Assembly (NCBI GenBank): GCA_945910005.1
Contig: OX246745.1
Coordinates: 45,666,822-45,730,821, forward strand
Direction of reading: 5' to 3'
Source of the DNA: Isoperla grammatica
Lineage: Eukaryota > Arthropoda > Insecta > Plecoptera > Perlodidae
Length of the DNA stretch: 64,000 nucleotides
Shown: positions 1 to 10,778 of the stretch, piece after piece
Numbering within the stretch: the stretch's first letter is position 1
How the letters are laid out: every line of letters starts with the position of its first letter
Translations under genes and position numbers: made by a program
Notes under the pieces: model-generated
What the model was told of the DNA's origin: nothing
The model's input: only the letters and a program-made list of their open reading frames with translations
Database searches by the model: none

Positions 1-2439
1 TTCTAATGTGGATTCAATTCCATTACTGCTTGGCTTAGGAATAAGTAAACGGTGACTTTGGAGCCGTACTAGCAACGAAGCACTCAATAAATTCAAAGTT
101 CTTCTGAATCGGCCTTGTTGATTCTGGCATCTGTCCGCAGGTGTTCGCACTGTCCAATCACTGATTAATCTGTTTTATATTTGAAATATCGATCTTTGAT
201 TGGTTACGCTCACTCGTCGATGGTGTTCGAAGCCTACAGGGTTGGTTTAGTCACTTTAAATTAAAGTCCCCCACTGCAAATCAGTTTAATTACTGAGTGG
301 GTAGACTCTAAATGTGAATTTATTTATTTATTTATTCATTGGTTATGGTCTTAATTAGGCACAACAGGCTATTCAAAACACAACACCGAACCGAAACTAT
401 TTGCAAAGAACAGCAGCTGACAGGTTGACGACACTCGCTGTGAGAAAGTAACCAATCACGGCTGTGGGTGATAAGGTAGACTCGCTCTATAGCTAGGCAA
501 GATAAGCTCGCCGGCTGGACAATGCATGTCGCTGTTTGAATCACAGAGCAGCCGCGCCGTAAATTTGTGGATAGAAAACTCCTTCCCGTTGTGAAGGGAA
601 ACGCGCGGGAATAGCTAGATCGAGCAGAACCGCTCACAGCGCGCAGTGCAGAATACACATACTGCCGCAACGGCCGTCATTGGGGATACACGTAATCGTG
701 CTGTACGTGCAATTAAAATGCATCTAAAACCACACATCAAACGAAGTCTTGTCAGTCTATCTTAGCCATTAGGTCAATGTTGGGGAAATACATAGATAAG
801 TGAAGTTTCTCTCAAATTTAGGTGGCGCTGCAGCGCCACAGCGCCTTAGGTAGAGCCGCCACTGTATTTATTATGCTTTTCCCGTTCTTAGATATCAAAT
901 TACAGATGTTTTAATACAAATCTAATAAACTTATAATGATCTCGTCACTAGTATTCACGATACGATACCATAACGAAAAATTAAAAAATACGAATATACA
1001 TTTCAATAAAAACTTATGTTGGTGCACCTGCTTATTAAATTTAATACCGCGGATTAATATGATTATGAATGATATTATGTTTTTTATGATTATGTTTGTA
1101 AATTGTGTTTTGTAAGAAACAAAAACACTTGGAAAACAACACTTTTCAGTTTGTTATGATAGATTCTTATTGGCTGCCGTTACAATGGAATACGGTTGGT
1201 TACGACAAGAAACACTTTCTAGTTTGTTACGTTGATGACAACAGGTACCTGGGTAGCCCGGGTACCCAGCTCCAAATGTTACCCGGAGCCGTTTTTCGAG
1301 TCCGGGTAACTTTTTAGTCCGTTTCTAGGATACATTTACGCGCGTAGCTGCAGTCGATTCATGGTGGAGCCAGCAGGTACGGCGCGAGCCTACCCTTCCC
1401 CAACACGTGACTCGGCGGGGAACATAACAGACGCGAGCTGACTTGCATTCGTTACTGTTTGTTCTTTGTTTAACATTCTGATGAATATTCTGGCTAATAC
1501 TTGTTCTATTACTATTATTTTCCTTAAAAATCCTGTTTTATGTACGTGCTTCAGTTGTATATTGAGAAATGTTTTTTTTACTCGACGTAATTACTGCAGG
1601 CGAATTCTGAGAGGGCACCTGAGCGGGTGGCATGCATATCATTCGTCCCCCGTCTTCGCACCCCGCGCACTTCACAAGGCCTAGCAACGACCTTCAAATC
1701 AAGTATACACATCGAAAAGTACGTTTTCAGGATCCGGGTACCTGGGTATAATATGAGAGCCGGGACCGCGGTTCCGAATTATATTACTCGATGTCATCCC
1801 TAATAACAAACATGTTCCAGTTTGTTACGTTAGATTCTTATTGGTTACTTTTCCCATGGGTTACATCTATTGCTGGTTTATTACGTATTGTTCCGGTTAG
1901 TTACAATTTCAAATGGAATTCATTGGAAACATTTTACGATTGGTTCTGTGTGAAACCGTCAAGTTCTTATGTGTTACACTAAGAATTACATCTCGTAACC
2001 AACCAGAATCCATGGGAATTTTAAGCAGGGATACATTTCTAAACAGTTTTAATAAAACAATGGAATAGCAATGTAATAGTAGACCTATAATAGTAATACA
2101 AATTTGGATTTGAATTGAGAAAAATCAATTAAAAAAATTAATAATACATCTTAGTTTTCCCATGAATGAAGACCGTGTTTCTGCGATGCTTTGGTGATGT
2201 TTCAGCAAAGGATGCTTTTGACTACCTTTTCGCGATGTTTCTGCGAGCCTTTGAAAGGTAGCAGAAAGATATTTAAAACATAAGCCTAGTCAGTTTTACC
2301 TGGCACTATGAATATGTTTTGAAACATATCGGATATGCTTCAAATATGTTTTAGCGAAGTGACGACCTTTTGGATATGTTTGGTGAAGCTTTCGCGATGC
2401 TTTTGCAACTAAAATTTTTGTAAGGGCCCCTAAGGCTAA
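1..2439. other. Unclassified AT-rich sequence without a supported gene
   Basis: I see no coding exon here. Open frames are short and match no family I recognise. A degenerate motif (GTTTGTTACGTTAGATTC followed by TTATTGG) occurs near 1150-1240 and again near 1805-1960, suggesting a diverged repeat. Short GC-rich palindromes built from GGTACC and CCCGGG lie at 1246-1275 and 1731-1750. A stretch near 2170-2400 repeats variants of GATGTTTCTGCGATGCTTT. These are probably decayed transposon remnants, but there is no boundary or target duplication to prove it. Confidence 0.4.
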
Positions 2440-2746
2440 AATATACAAAAAATTAAAAACTCATGTAATAATCAAGAAACGAGTAAACGAAATACCAGCA
2501 ACTCGAAATGCATCAGGCATAAGATTAAAAAAATAAAATTCAATAGTAAACCAAACTCAACTCTTAAGAACAGGCTTAAACAAGGGAATACCGATGACAC
2601 TTTCAACCAATTCTTTGACTATCTAGATGATAAGTTGTCTCACATAACAGGCAGGGTTATGATTTTTGGAGACATGAATATAATTTCAAACAAAAAAACA
2701 ACAAAACTGAAACCTATACTTACTTATTAACAAGTTATGGATATGT
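2440..2746 (+). pseudogene. CR1/jockey-type LINE endonuclease, 5' fragment (continues at 26256)
   Basis: The translation carries the apurinic endonuclease motif GDMNI (family GDFN) near 2670-2685, preceded by a region of the usual LINE endonuclease shape. The fragment stops at 2746, where gypsy element 1 begins. The missing continuation, with the PTRTTETSSSLIDHVISN segment typical of this endonuclease fold, is at 26256, after the same 5-bp duplication ATATG. A one-base frame change near 2700 and an upstream internal loss show that the copy was already decayed. The element would nick target DNA for reverse transcription. The clade (CR1/L2/jockey group) is judged from motif style only. Confidence 0.75.
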
Positions 2747-2835
2747 GTTACAATGTTGGCTACTTGATGTTACAATGTAGCTACATTTAAGTTAGTGCAG
2801 TTGGCGATAGTGGAACTTGACAGAGAATTAAAACA
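2747..2835 (+). repeat. 5' LTR of gypsy element 1, internally deleted
   Basis: Only 89 bp. The first 34-35 bp match the 3' LTR at 14545, then the two diverge, although the final 22 bp match 26234-26255. The 3' copy runs on for several hundred bases with a plausible TATA-like segment near 14770. The simplest reading is that the 5' LTR lost its middle, including the promoter. Confidence 0.75.
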
Positions 2836-2849
2836 TGGTGTCAGAACTG
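2836..2849 (+). promoter_or_regulatory. Primer-binding site of gypsy element 1
   Basis: TGGTGTCAGAACTG follows the LTR end without a spacer. Starting with TGG, it is complementary to a tRNA 3' CCA end, as expected for the minus-strand primer site. I do not assign the tRNA species. Confidence 0.7.
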
Positions 2850-3158
2850 TAGGCTCTCAATAAACTATCTCTTTATACGATCGTTTGCATTGGGAGATAC
2901 AGCTAAGTAGAAAATACATATTCTATTTAATATATTTACGTATTGAGCCATAAGGTTGTAACGGGCGATGCGCAGCTCATACAGAATTCAAGTGAAAACA
3001 ATTCGGGCACGCGACTTTTCTTCGCGCCTAGGCCAAGTGTTGCATGTAATCGAGTGAAGTTGGCTACGAAACTTACAACAGTGTGAAGTTAGTTCCGCCC
3101 CGGCAACAGTGTGAAATCAGCTACGCGCGTATCAAGCTGGGTATCCAAACAGTACACA

Positions 3159-3623
3159 ATGGCAGCCAACTTACCACCGCCTTAGACCAGTAATATATTA
3201 CTGGTCTAAGACCACCGCCAGCCAAGATGAACTTGGAAGACAGACATGCAATAGCTAGCAACTGGCGGATGTTCCGAAAGGAATGGGAAGATTATGAAGT
3301 GGCTAGTGAGATGGCAGGCAAGGATGAGAAGATTCGTGTTGCAACATTACGAATAATAATGGGACGTGAATGTGCTGCAATATTAGACAATCTAGATTTG
3401 CCACCTGCTCAGACAAAATAAGTGACAGCTATCCTTGATGCATTGCAACAAAATTTCGAACCACTCAGAAATATAATATATGAACGATCGGTATTCTACT
3501 CATCTAAGCAATGTGTTGGGGAGAGTATGTCTCAATACGTGAACAAGCTGAGAAGGCTTGCAGCTTCCTGTGAGTTTACACCTCAACGAGTCCTCGATGA
3601 AAATATCAGAGATAAGTTAGTAC
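3159..3623 (+). pseudogene. gag of gypsy element 1, N-terminal half
   Basis: The likely start is ATG at 3159 (peptide MAANLPPP), but the frame is broken after nine codons by a 38-bp insertion at 3182-3219 and resumes at the downstream methionine at 3227. The rest resembles the capsid-like gag of K02A2.6-type gypsy elements (segments NWRMFRKEWEDYEVASE and YVNKLRRLAASCEF). An in-frame TAA lies at 3419-3421 in the middle of the conserved region. At 3623 the frame is cut by the R1-type LINE and resumes at 10779 in the same reading frame (DKLV then LEVLDK). Gag would form the particle that packages element RNA. This copy cannot make it intact. Confidence 0.8.
3182..3219. repeat. 38-bp palindromic micro-insertion with 9-bp direct repeat
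   Basis: Positions 3181-3210 form a perfect 30-bp palindrome centred on ATAT (arm CTTAGACCAGTAATA). It is flanked by ACCACCGCC at 3173-3181 and 3211-3219. Removing 38 bp leaves one ACCACCGCC and restores the gag frame from the upstream ATG. The palindrome thus looks inserted, with a 9-bp duplication of the target. Confidence 0.8.
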
Positions 3624-4307
3624 TTTTTTTTTTTTTTTTTTTTATTCACTAAATCGTTAATCTTTAACACGCCACCCGCGCTTTCGCGCATATGCGTGTC
3701 TTGGTCTCTTTACATTACATTGTTACACTTACTTAACATGTTTACATTTACATTTTCCAATTTACATTTATAATTTCAAAGTTACATTTATACCTTAAAC
3801 AATTATATTTATAATTAACATTTAACTTTACATTTAATTTACATATAAACATTTAAGTTAACCGATGTACTCGAGCTAGGATGCCCTAAGTTGGGCTATT
3901 TTCCTTTCTCCCAAATGCCAGGTTTCTTCTTATGTTTACGATCCTCATCCTCTTATATCCTCTTCTTAGTTTCTTTTTCATCTTTTTACATTTTCTACCT
4001 CTTATCCCTTTTCGTTCTCTTTAATGTTTCTTTTTCGCATTTCTTTCTTTCTTTCTTTCATCAACCTCTCTCTTCTCTCACCTGTGTTGCTTTCTTGACT
4101 ACCTCCTCTCCCTATCGAGCTGAGGATATTGTTTCTTTCCTTACTGCTCTAACTCTTTTTTTAAGCCTTGCTCCTCACAAATTTTTCTTAGAGCTTAGGT
4201 TCTTCTTGTTCTTCTTGACAACTAAAAAGCCTCGCTCTTCATTGTCTTCCTTGGTACTTGAGTTCTTCTACTTCTTCTCGACGACGACAAGTGGAAAGCC
4301 TTATGCC

Positions 4308-5087
4308 CGGTTCCCAAGCTCTTACGGCGAACGTTGACGGTGGCCGTTGGCCAATCGTAGCCATTTACGGCAACGCTGGGCCCCGCCTCTTTGACGGTCG
4401 TTGAGAATAGATTCTATTTCTATTTTTTACGGCCAGCGTTCGACGTTACTGACGCTCACGGCCTTCTACATTGCGTATTTACACGAAAACAAGGTCTACT
4501 TGATCTCCGCCTGGCACAAAAAGTTTGGTTTAGCAAGCTGTGTCCCTACACGCTTCCGAGCTTTTGTAAACATGTCGTCTGCCGACTCTTTTTTGGAGAT
4601 TTTAATTTCGGAAATTGAGAAGAAGCCAGCCCTGTACGATGTTACATCAGCAGAATATAAAAACAAGCTGAAGAAGGATCACATTTGGTCACAAATATCG
4701 GCCACATTGAACGTTACAGTAAGTAAATTGCAATAATCCCATGTCTGACGAAGTGTTCCGGCTCTGGCTGCTAGCAACACCAAAGGACAACAATGAAAAA
4801 AATGAATTGAATCGAAAACAACAAGCTGTCAAAAAATAATTTCTTCTGATTTTGGAAACCTGTTCAGAATGAACCTTCTCGTACTTCTTCTAAGAACTAT
4901 TTTCATTCAGTCAATCCACAACCAGCTGTCAACTGTCACTATCAGCTGTCACACGGCAACAACATTGTCAAAGTAGGCCTACGCTGAACGTTAAAACGTC
5001 GAGCATGTGAATGCCCACGCGACGGCCTGCGTCAACGGCGGACGTTGACGCAGGCCGTTGACGGCCGCCGTAAGAGCTTGGGAACCC
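4308..5087 (+). mobile_element. 780-bp TIR DNA transposon carrying a MADF exon (Harbinger-like, deleted)
   Basis: The ends are inverted repeats: CGGTTCCCAAGCTCTTACGG at 4308 and its complement (CCGTAAGAGCTTGGGAACC) ending at 5086-5087. They are flanked by GCC at 4305-4307 and 5088-5090, a possible 3-bp duplication. The interior has one coding exon with a MADF-like domain, the type of accessory DNA-binding protein found in PIF/Harbinger elements, and no transposase. A hairpin (arm GGCCTGCGTCAACG) sits near 5022-5056. I infer a deletion derivative. The TSD is not the usual TWA, so the superfamily is tentative. Confidence 0.65.
4572..4718 (+). CDS. MADF/Myb-SANT-like domain, first exon only
   Basis: Starts at ATG 4572 (context AAACATG). 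The 49 codons include LISEIEKKPALYDVTSAEYK and end at the splice-donor-like ACA|GTAAGT at 4718/4719. The W/L-x-E-x-I..xPxLYD..xxxY pattern is the N-terminal half of MADF domains, which bind DNA and in Harbinger elements help the transposase. The second half would need a downstream exon that I do not see inside the element. Read without splicing, it stops at 4736. A 23-bp segment 5' of the ATG (4490-4512) also occurs in a hairpin at 43415-43437. Confidence 0.6.
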
Positions 5088-5502
5088 GCCATTAACCTCG
5101 TTGGTTTCTTCAGTACACGAATTCTTCTTCTTCTTCTTCTTCTTCTTGACGACTGGAAGGCCTTGCTCCATGTGGGTTTTCCTTGGTACTTGTGTTCTTG
5201 AATTCTTCTTCTTTTTCTTGACGACTAGAAGACCTTGCTCCTTGTAGGTTTTTCTTGGTACTTGAGTTCTTCTTCTTTTTCTTGACGACAAGAGATGTTC
5301 CAAGTTCTTCCTCTTCTTTGATTTACCTCTTATTCTTCATCTTCTTCGTCTTCTTCTTCTCAGGAATCCTCCGGCAGACCTCTTCTTCCTGCTAGCTGGA
5401 GATGATCCTAGTTCTTAGTCTTCATCATGATCACTCTTCTTTGTCTTCTTACTCTTTCTTTCCGTTCTATCTTCTGTTACTTTCGTTTTTTACAGAGTGA
5501 TC

Positions 5503-8500
5503 TCAGTCTTCTTTCTCGATGTTATTCCCATATCCGGTTGACTTTCTGTTCGTTGTTTTCTTCCAAGAGCGATCAGTGTACCCTCCAACTTCTCCTTCTG
5601 CTTCCAGAAAATCTTCTTGTCTTGCATCTTCCCTTCTTGTCCAAACTTCCTTAGAGAATTCTACCAACTTACGGTAAACCTCTTCATTTTCCACTAAATG
5701 TCTAAGGTCTAGTTCTTCTTCTATGCTTCCCATTTCTTCTTCGAAGTATTTCTTTCTTATATCCGAGTACTCTTCACATATCATTACTACATGCCACTGG
5801 TCTTCTATTTCTCCGCATCTGCATTGGTCCTCCTTTTCTAGCCCCAGTCTTACAAGGGTCTTCCTAAAAGGCCCATGTCCAGTCAGGCTATAAGTTGTAG
5901 CCAGGCCCGGAGCAAACCACGTCCATTTGCGCCTTTCCCTTACGTCCGGCAAGAAGTTGTACAAGTTTCTCCCTTTAGTTGACCCACTCCAGTTGTCCTG
6001 CCACCTGTCCCAGCAATCTTCTACAATCCTTCTTACTTCACTTCTTATAAACACTGTTCTTTCTCTTCCGATCGTTAGTGTTATGTTGTTCCTTACATGT
6101 AAGACTTCTTTAACCTCATCTTTCCTAATCCAATACCGCAACCCTGCAATGAGTATCTCATATTCTATCGGAAGCTTTCCCGATAGCACCATGAGAGCTT
6201 CTGTAGAAACAGTTCTACAGGCCCTAGTTGTTTGCATCAATAGACTTCTTTGCATGGATTGCAGTATTCTTCTAATACGGACTTGTTCAACTTTATTCAT
6301 CCATGCTGATGCCCCATACGTGATTATGGGTATCGCCACCGCGTCGTATAGTGTACTCATAGTCTTCGCATTTAATCCCCAGTCCTTTCTTGCAATTCTT
6401 TTAATCATTCCGAATACATTGGTGATTTTCTTCCTTGTCTGATTTATGTGTGGGATAAAGCTTAATATCTCGTCCAGTATTAAGCCGAGGTACTTGTATG
6501 TTGTCACTTGTTGTATTCGTTTCCCGTTAACTCTTATGGTCGGTATTCTGGTCCTGGAAAATTTGCCCTTAAGCATCATAAACTTAGTTTTTTCTTCCGA
6601 GATCTTCATTTTGTGTAATTTGTTCCAAGCGTCTGCCTTATTTAGAGCTTCGTTTCCTCTTTCTTCTAACTCCCTTCTGCTGTTTGCTCTCACCAATATG
6701 ACCTTGTCATCGGCATAGGCGATCGTAGTAGTACCCTCAGTCTATATTAGCGTATCCTCATCAAACACCATATTCCAGGCTATGGGTCCCAACACAGATC
6801 CTTGTGGGCAACCTCTGTCCACCTTTCTTTCCACACAAGTATAGTTTGTTCTGACCTCGATCTTTCTGTCACTAAAGTAGCTATTTATCATCTTGTACAT
6901 CTTTTCTGTCACTCCTACTTGTCTTAATCTCCTGACGATACTTGGCCACCAAACATTGTCAAAGGCCCCACTAATGTCAATGAAAATTGCCATAACGTAT
7001 TTGGTCGGCGCCGTATGTACCTCTCGTAACAGTTTATTAATGGCATCTTCAGTCGATTTACCCTTTCTAAATCCATATTGTGTGTCCGCACATAAGTCAG
7101 ACCTTAGATAAATACGGTTTATTCTTCCTACCAAGATTCTCTCGAAAACCTTTCCCAACATTGGTAGCAACGTGATTGGTCGATAACTCTCTACTCTGTT
7201 GTTAGGCTTGTCTTCCGCCTTTTTCAAAATCTTGATGTTACCTATCTTCCACTCAGTTGCGAAAACTCCCTCATCAAGGCATTTATTGAAGATTCTTCGA
7301 ATTAATTCCGGGTACATGGTCCAAGTTTTCTCCACCATCTCTTTTTCTATTCCATCCCAACCAGGTGCCTTTCCGGCCTTCATCTTGAGTATGGCCTCTC
7401 CAATTTCCTCCAGGGTTACCTCTTCTTCGTGTCCCGTCCCTTTATATGCCTCGTTCTCCTGCCTTATTTTTAGCTGGTCCTCGTTTTCTATTGCCTCGTT
7501 GTCTTTAGGTAACATCTTATCTAAGAGAACGTTAATGGTCTCCTCCCAATCTTTCGTTTCTTGTCCTTCTTGATCCAGTACTGAATTGTATACCTCGTCG
7601 CCTCGTAGCTTTCCTCTTGTTATCTTGTACACAATCCCCCAAGGGTCCTCATTTCCAGCTTCTTCAACCAATTTCCTCCAAGATGCTTTCATTTCTTTTT
7701 TAATTTGCTTTTGATATTCCCTGCGCGTCTTTGTTACCTCCCTTTTTGCCATCTCCATGTCTTGGTTTTGTTTTTGATTGTGATTTCCATTTACGAATTT
7801 TCTCAATCGTTGATATTTTTTCCTTGCATCCTTGAGATCCTGTCGCAGCTTACTTAGTTCTTGGCTCCACCAGGTGACCGTTCTAGGGTACCTAATTCGT
7901 ACTTTCATAGCTCGATCCGTGGCAGCTTGTATAGCCGCTGTTGTTTTTCTGACCATATCTGCAGCCGTTCCCGCTAGTGTGAAGTTCCAATCCTCAATTC
8001 TCTCTGATAATTCTTCCTCAAAGACCTCCCAGTTTGCTTTACGCACGTTGTACCTTTTTAGTTCGAACATAGTCTTCGGGTCCACTTGCCTCAACGTGTA
8101 CTCAAAGCTTACTATTCTGTGGTCACTCGCGCACCCATCCTCAATTACTCTCCATTTCGTTATTTGACCCTCATGGAACCCATTAGTCAGGGTGATATCA
8201 ATATTAGACTCTCCATTGATTGTAGAGAAGGTATAAAAATCGCTTTGTTCATTGATGACTATCAATCTATTGCTGTTGATTGTTTCCTCTAAAATTTCAC
8301 CTCTATTATCTGTTCTTTTCCCGAACCACATGTAAGAGTCAGCGTTGGCATCCAGCCCAATGATTAAATTCTTGTCACTGAGTCTTTTTGCCAGCCTTTC
8401 AAGCTGCTCTACATAGGTATCAATAGGGTGTCCATCTTGGAAGTACATGGATGCTATTGCCAACTCCCCAAAGCTGCCTTGTATGAGGGCGCATGCCACG

Positions 8501-8784
8501 TGAGAAGTACAAAGCTCATTGAGTCTAGTGACAACCACCTGCCTGTTCCGTATTATTATTGCCGCAGAGGCACCTTCATCTTGATCTTGACTTTCATTTG
8601 CCACTATTCTACATGCCAGGCCATAGCCCTTAACCTTGTTCCTATAGTTATATGGTTCTTGTAGTAGAATTAAATCCACCTCGTTTTCGTCAGCGTACCT
8701 CTTTATCTGGCTTGCTACCGCCATCGATCGTTGCGCATTTATCTGAATTATTCTCAGTTTTGCTCTATTATCCTTTTTATCCAT
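5503..8784 (-). pseudogene. R1-type LINE ORF2: endonuclease + reverse transcriptase, one amber stop
   Basis: The 1,094-codon frame starts at ATG 8784, overlapping the end of ORF1 by 8 nt (ATGGATAA). This is the arrangement used for reinitiation in R1-type elements. Order: AP endonuclease (residues about 8-230; INAQRS, LLQEPY, GLDAN, SDHR), linker, RT (about 430-790; GWDGIEKEM, YRPITLLPMLGKVFERIL, IDISGAFDN, GCPQGSVLGP), and a C-terminal domain with a cysteine/histidine cluster (CRCGEIEDQWHVVMICEEY). An in-frame TAG at 6742-6744 falls just before the AYADD catalytic motif encoded near 6700-6715, so the RT palm is interrupted. The frame is otherwise open to 5503. The product would nick the target and copy the RNA there. 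One stop makes this a pseudogene unless read through. Confidence 0.88.
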
Positions 8785-10254
8785 AGTCGATTCTGTTTCT
8801 AACTGTCTCGATGGCTCTCAAATGCTCTGGACATTTTGGGTCTCTATGACTATGTTTGTCGTTCTTCTTCGCTACATTGCAGTTAATACATCTTGCTTGC
8901 TTTTCTTTCCTATCGCAGTCCTTGTTACCATGACCTGTTCTGCCACAATGGCCACATATGCTATCCTCTTCGTTACAATGCTTTGCAATGTGACCGTAGC
9001 CCAAACATTTGTAACATTTTGTTGCCACTAGGAATTCTACGACTTTATGAGAGCGGTACCCCAAGTAGACCCGTCCATAATTCATTACTTGTCTGAAGAG
9101 AGCAGGTGTTAATTCCATTACCACATTCTTACCCCTCTCGTTGTTTTTACTTCTTTGTACAAAGTTTATCTGTGCACATGTCTTGAACTCTTCGTACGAT
9201 GTTAAATCCTCGAAGTTCTTTTCATACATTTCCTTCATGATTTCCTCATTGTCCGCTATTACTGGGACATCATATATTAGAATTTTGGGGCGTTTCTTCT
9301 GTTGTGTCTCAATTCTAAGCCCACTTTCTTCCAATTTCTTGCTTTCCATGATAGATTCCAAATCTTGATCTGGATCTATCTCGATTACTATTCCATGATC
9401 CCTAATTTCTCGTAAGTTCCTTATCTTCATCTTCTTGAACTCATTTTTGAAGGAGGTTATTGCCACTTTTCTGATTTCCTCACTACTTCTCTTCTCAACT
9501 GCCTCCTCATTTTCCTTAATGAAGATAACTTTATTGCGGCTTCTCTTTCGCTCGAACATATTTTTCGTTGCTTCCTGCCCATCATTTCCACCTTGCCTTG
9601 CTGCTACTTGTGCATAGGTTACACTTGTATTTTCAACAACCTTAGCCGTTAGATCCATTTTGTTTGTCATTTCCGCTAATCTTTCCTGCAGTTTCTCCAT
9701 ACTTTCGGCAATGTCTTGGACTCCACCTTGCATTTCCTCTATTCTTTTGTTTGATACTTCTTGATTAAACGCAAGTTCATTGCTGCTTTTGCCAGCTCAA
9801 ACTTCTCTGCTTTGTAATCCTCCTTAACCTTGTTAAGAGTTTCCACAGCCGTTTCTATGTCCTGATTATTCCTTCCTCTTTCTATTTTCTCCGCCTTCAG
9901 CTGGGCCAGTTCCAACAATAGCTCTTGGGCAGTCTCGTCATACAGCTTGACGAGGTCACAGCATGTATTCTTGTTTCCTTGTCCCATTCTGCCGTCACTA
10001 GTTATGGTTTTTAGAATCTCATTCTTCAATCTTTTCAGCTCTTCCTTGTTTCCTCGTTCCCTTCCTTCATGCATCTTTTTCTTTCCTTTCTTTACAGACA
10101 TCTTACTCTCCTCAGTCGGGGTTCTCAACGTTGAGTAACTCCGTTGAAAAGGGTTACTCGATGATGCCTCACTTTCATCCTGTACTTCCAATTCAGAATC
10201 CGAGGTCGCGCCTTTGTCGTCAACTTGTTTTGCCTTTTTGTTCTCTTTGTTCAT
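8777..10254 (-). pseudogene. R1-type LINE ORF1 (gag-like) with three zinc knuckles, frameshifted
   Basis: The N-terminal frame runs 10254-9739 (acidic, then lysine-rich, with a coiled-coil-like LKNEILKTITSD and LLLELAQLKAEK region). The second frame runs from about 9750 to 8777. They join by a one-base frame change just before MQGGVQDIAE. The C-terminal part has an RRM-like middle region and three cysteine knuckles (CYKCLGYGHIAKHC, CGHCGRTGHGNKDC, and CINC with a later HSHRDPKC), the nucleic-acid-binding signature of R1/I/jockey ORF1 proteins. It would coat element RNA. Whether the shift is a mutation or recoding cannot be told from one copy; mutation is likelier. Confidence 0.82.
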
Positions 10255-10778
10255 ATTTTGTTCCCACGAGTAATGATGATTTACGAGGTCAACTCAGACA
10301 GAGCATCTTATCCGAGCAAGGCTACTCTACCCCCGGGTGCGCCTGATTCCCGGGGGGTGGCTCCTAAAGACCAGCACAATATCCCCGGCGGCCAGCTAGA
10401 CCTTTCTGCAGAGTTTCCCCACATTAGGTCCGGGGGGTATTTACCCAGTTTTCCTTCTGCAAGGACCAGCCAATTAAGGCAAGACCCCACCCGGTTCTTA
10501 GTTTGGTCGACGTAAGGATTTGGGGGATCATGTGCACTAGCCAGCAGTCACCCCCGCCTCCCTCGTTGTCGACCTTAACAGCCACACCACGTGAAGGTGA
10601 ACCATGGGCTAAGAGAGTAAAGACCCGTAAAGGCAGGACAGTCAGAAACCCCACTCGCGGAAGCTACCTGCCCCAGAGATACAGAGCAGGCACCCCCCAC
10701 CAGCAACGCCCCCGACCACCCTAACCCCCGTAGCCTCCTCCCCTGACCGAGAACTAGCTCAGTCGTGGCCAGATATGC
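10255..10778 (-). other. 5' UTR of the R1-type LINE
   Basis: GC-richer than the surroundings, with runs of C on the plus strand. It ends at 10778, where the TAGTAC duplication begins. Open frames on both strands show no family resemblance. In R1-type elements this region carries the internal promoter. I see no specific motif. Confidence 0.5.

Larger units (their letters stand above)
3624..5502 (-). other. 3' UTR and poly-A tail of the R1-type LINE
   Basis: Pyrimidine-rich on the plus strand. About 3720-3860 is a loose TTTACATTTA repeat. About 5110-5300 holds three imperfect units of roughly 60-75 bp (TTCTTCTTGACGAC, GAAGGCCTTGCTCC, GGTACTTG), with a related unit at 4150-4300. The TIR element at 4308-5087 is inserted among these repeats. 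Open frames here are composition artefacts. Confidence 0.65.
3624..10778 (-). mobile_element. R1-clade non-LTR retrotransposon (LINE), near full length
   Basis: On the minus strand the element runs 5' UTR (10778), ORF1, ORF2, long 3' UTR, then a poly-A tail, read as poly-T at 3624-3643. The 6-bp duplication TAGTAC flanks it at 3618-3623 and 10779-10784, inside gypsy 1 gag and in frame on both sides. The endonuclease segment containing NAQRSMAVASQIKRYADEN and QEPY is typical of the R1/Waldo/TRAS group, which is best known from arthropods. ORF1 has one frameshift and ORF2 one stop, so the copy is fairly young but dead. Confidence 0.85.

Noticed and set aside
332..670. 112-codon minus-strand open frame
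   Set aside because: No family resemblance, no supporting neighbours; likely chance or repeat-derived.
3891..4337. 148-codon open frame on the plus strand
   Set aside because: Leucine/phenylalanine/serine-rich translation of the pyrimidine-rich 3' UTR of a minus-strand LINE, interrupted by a transposon border.
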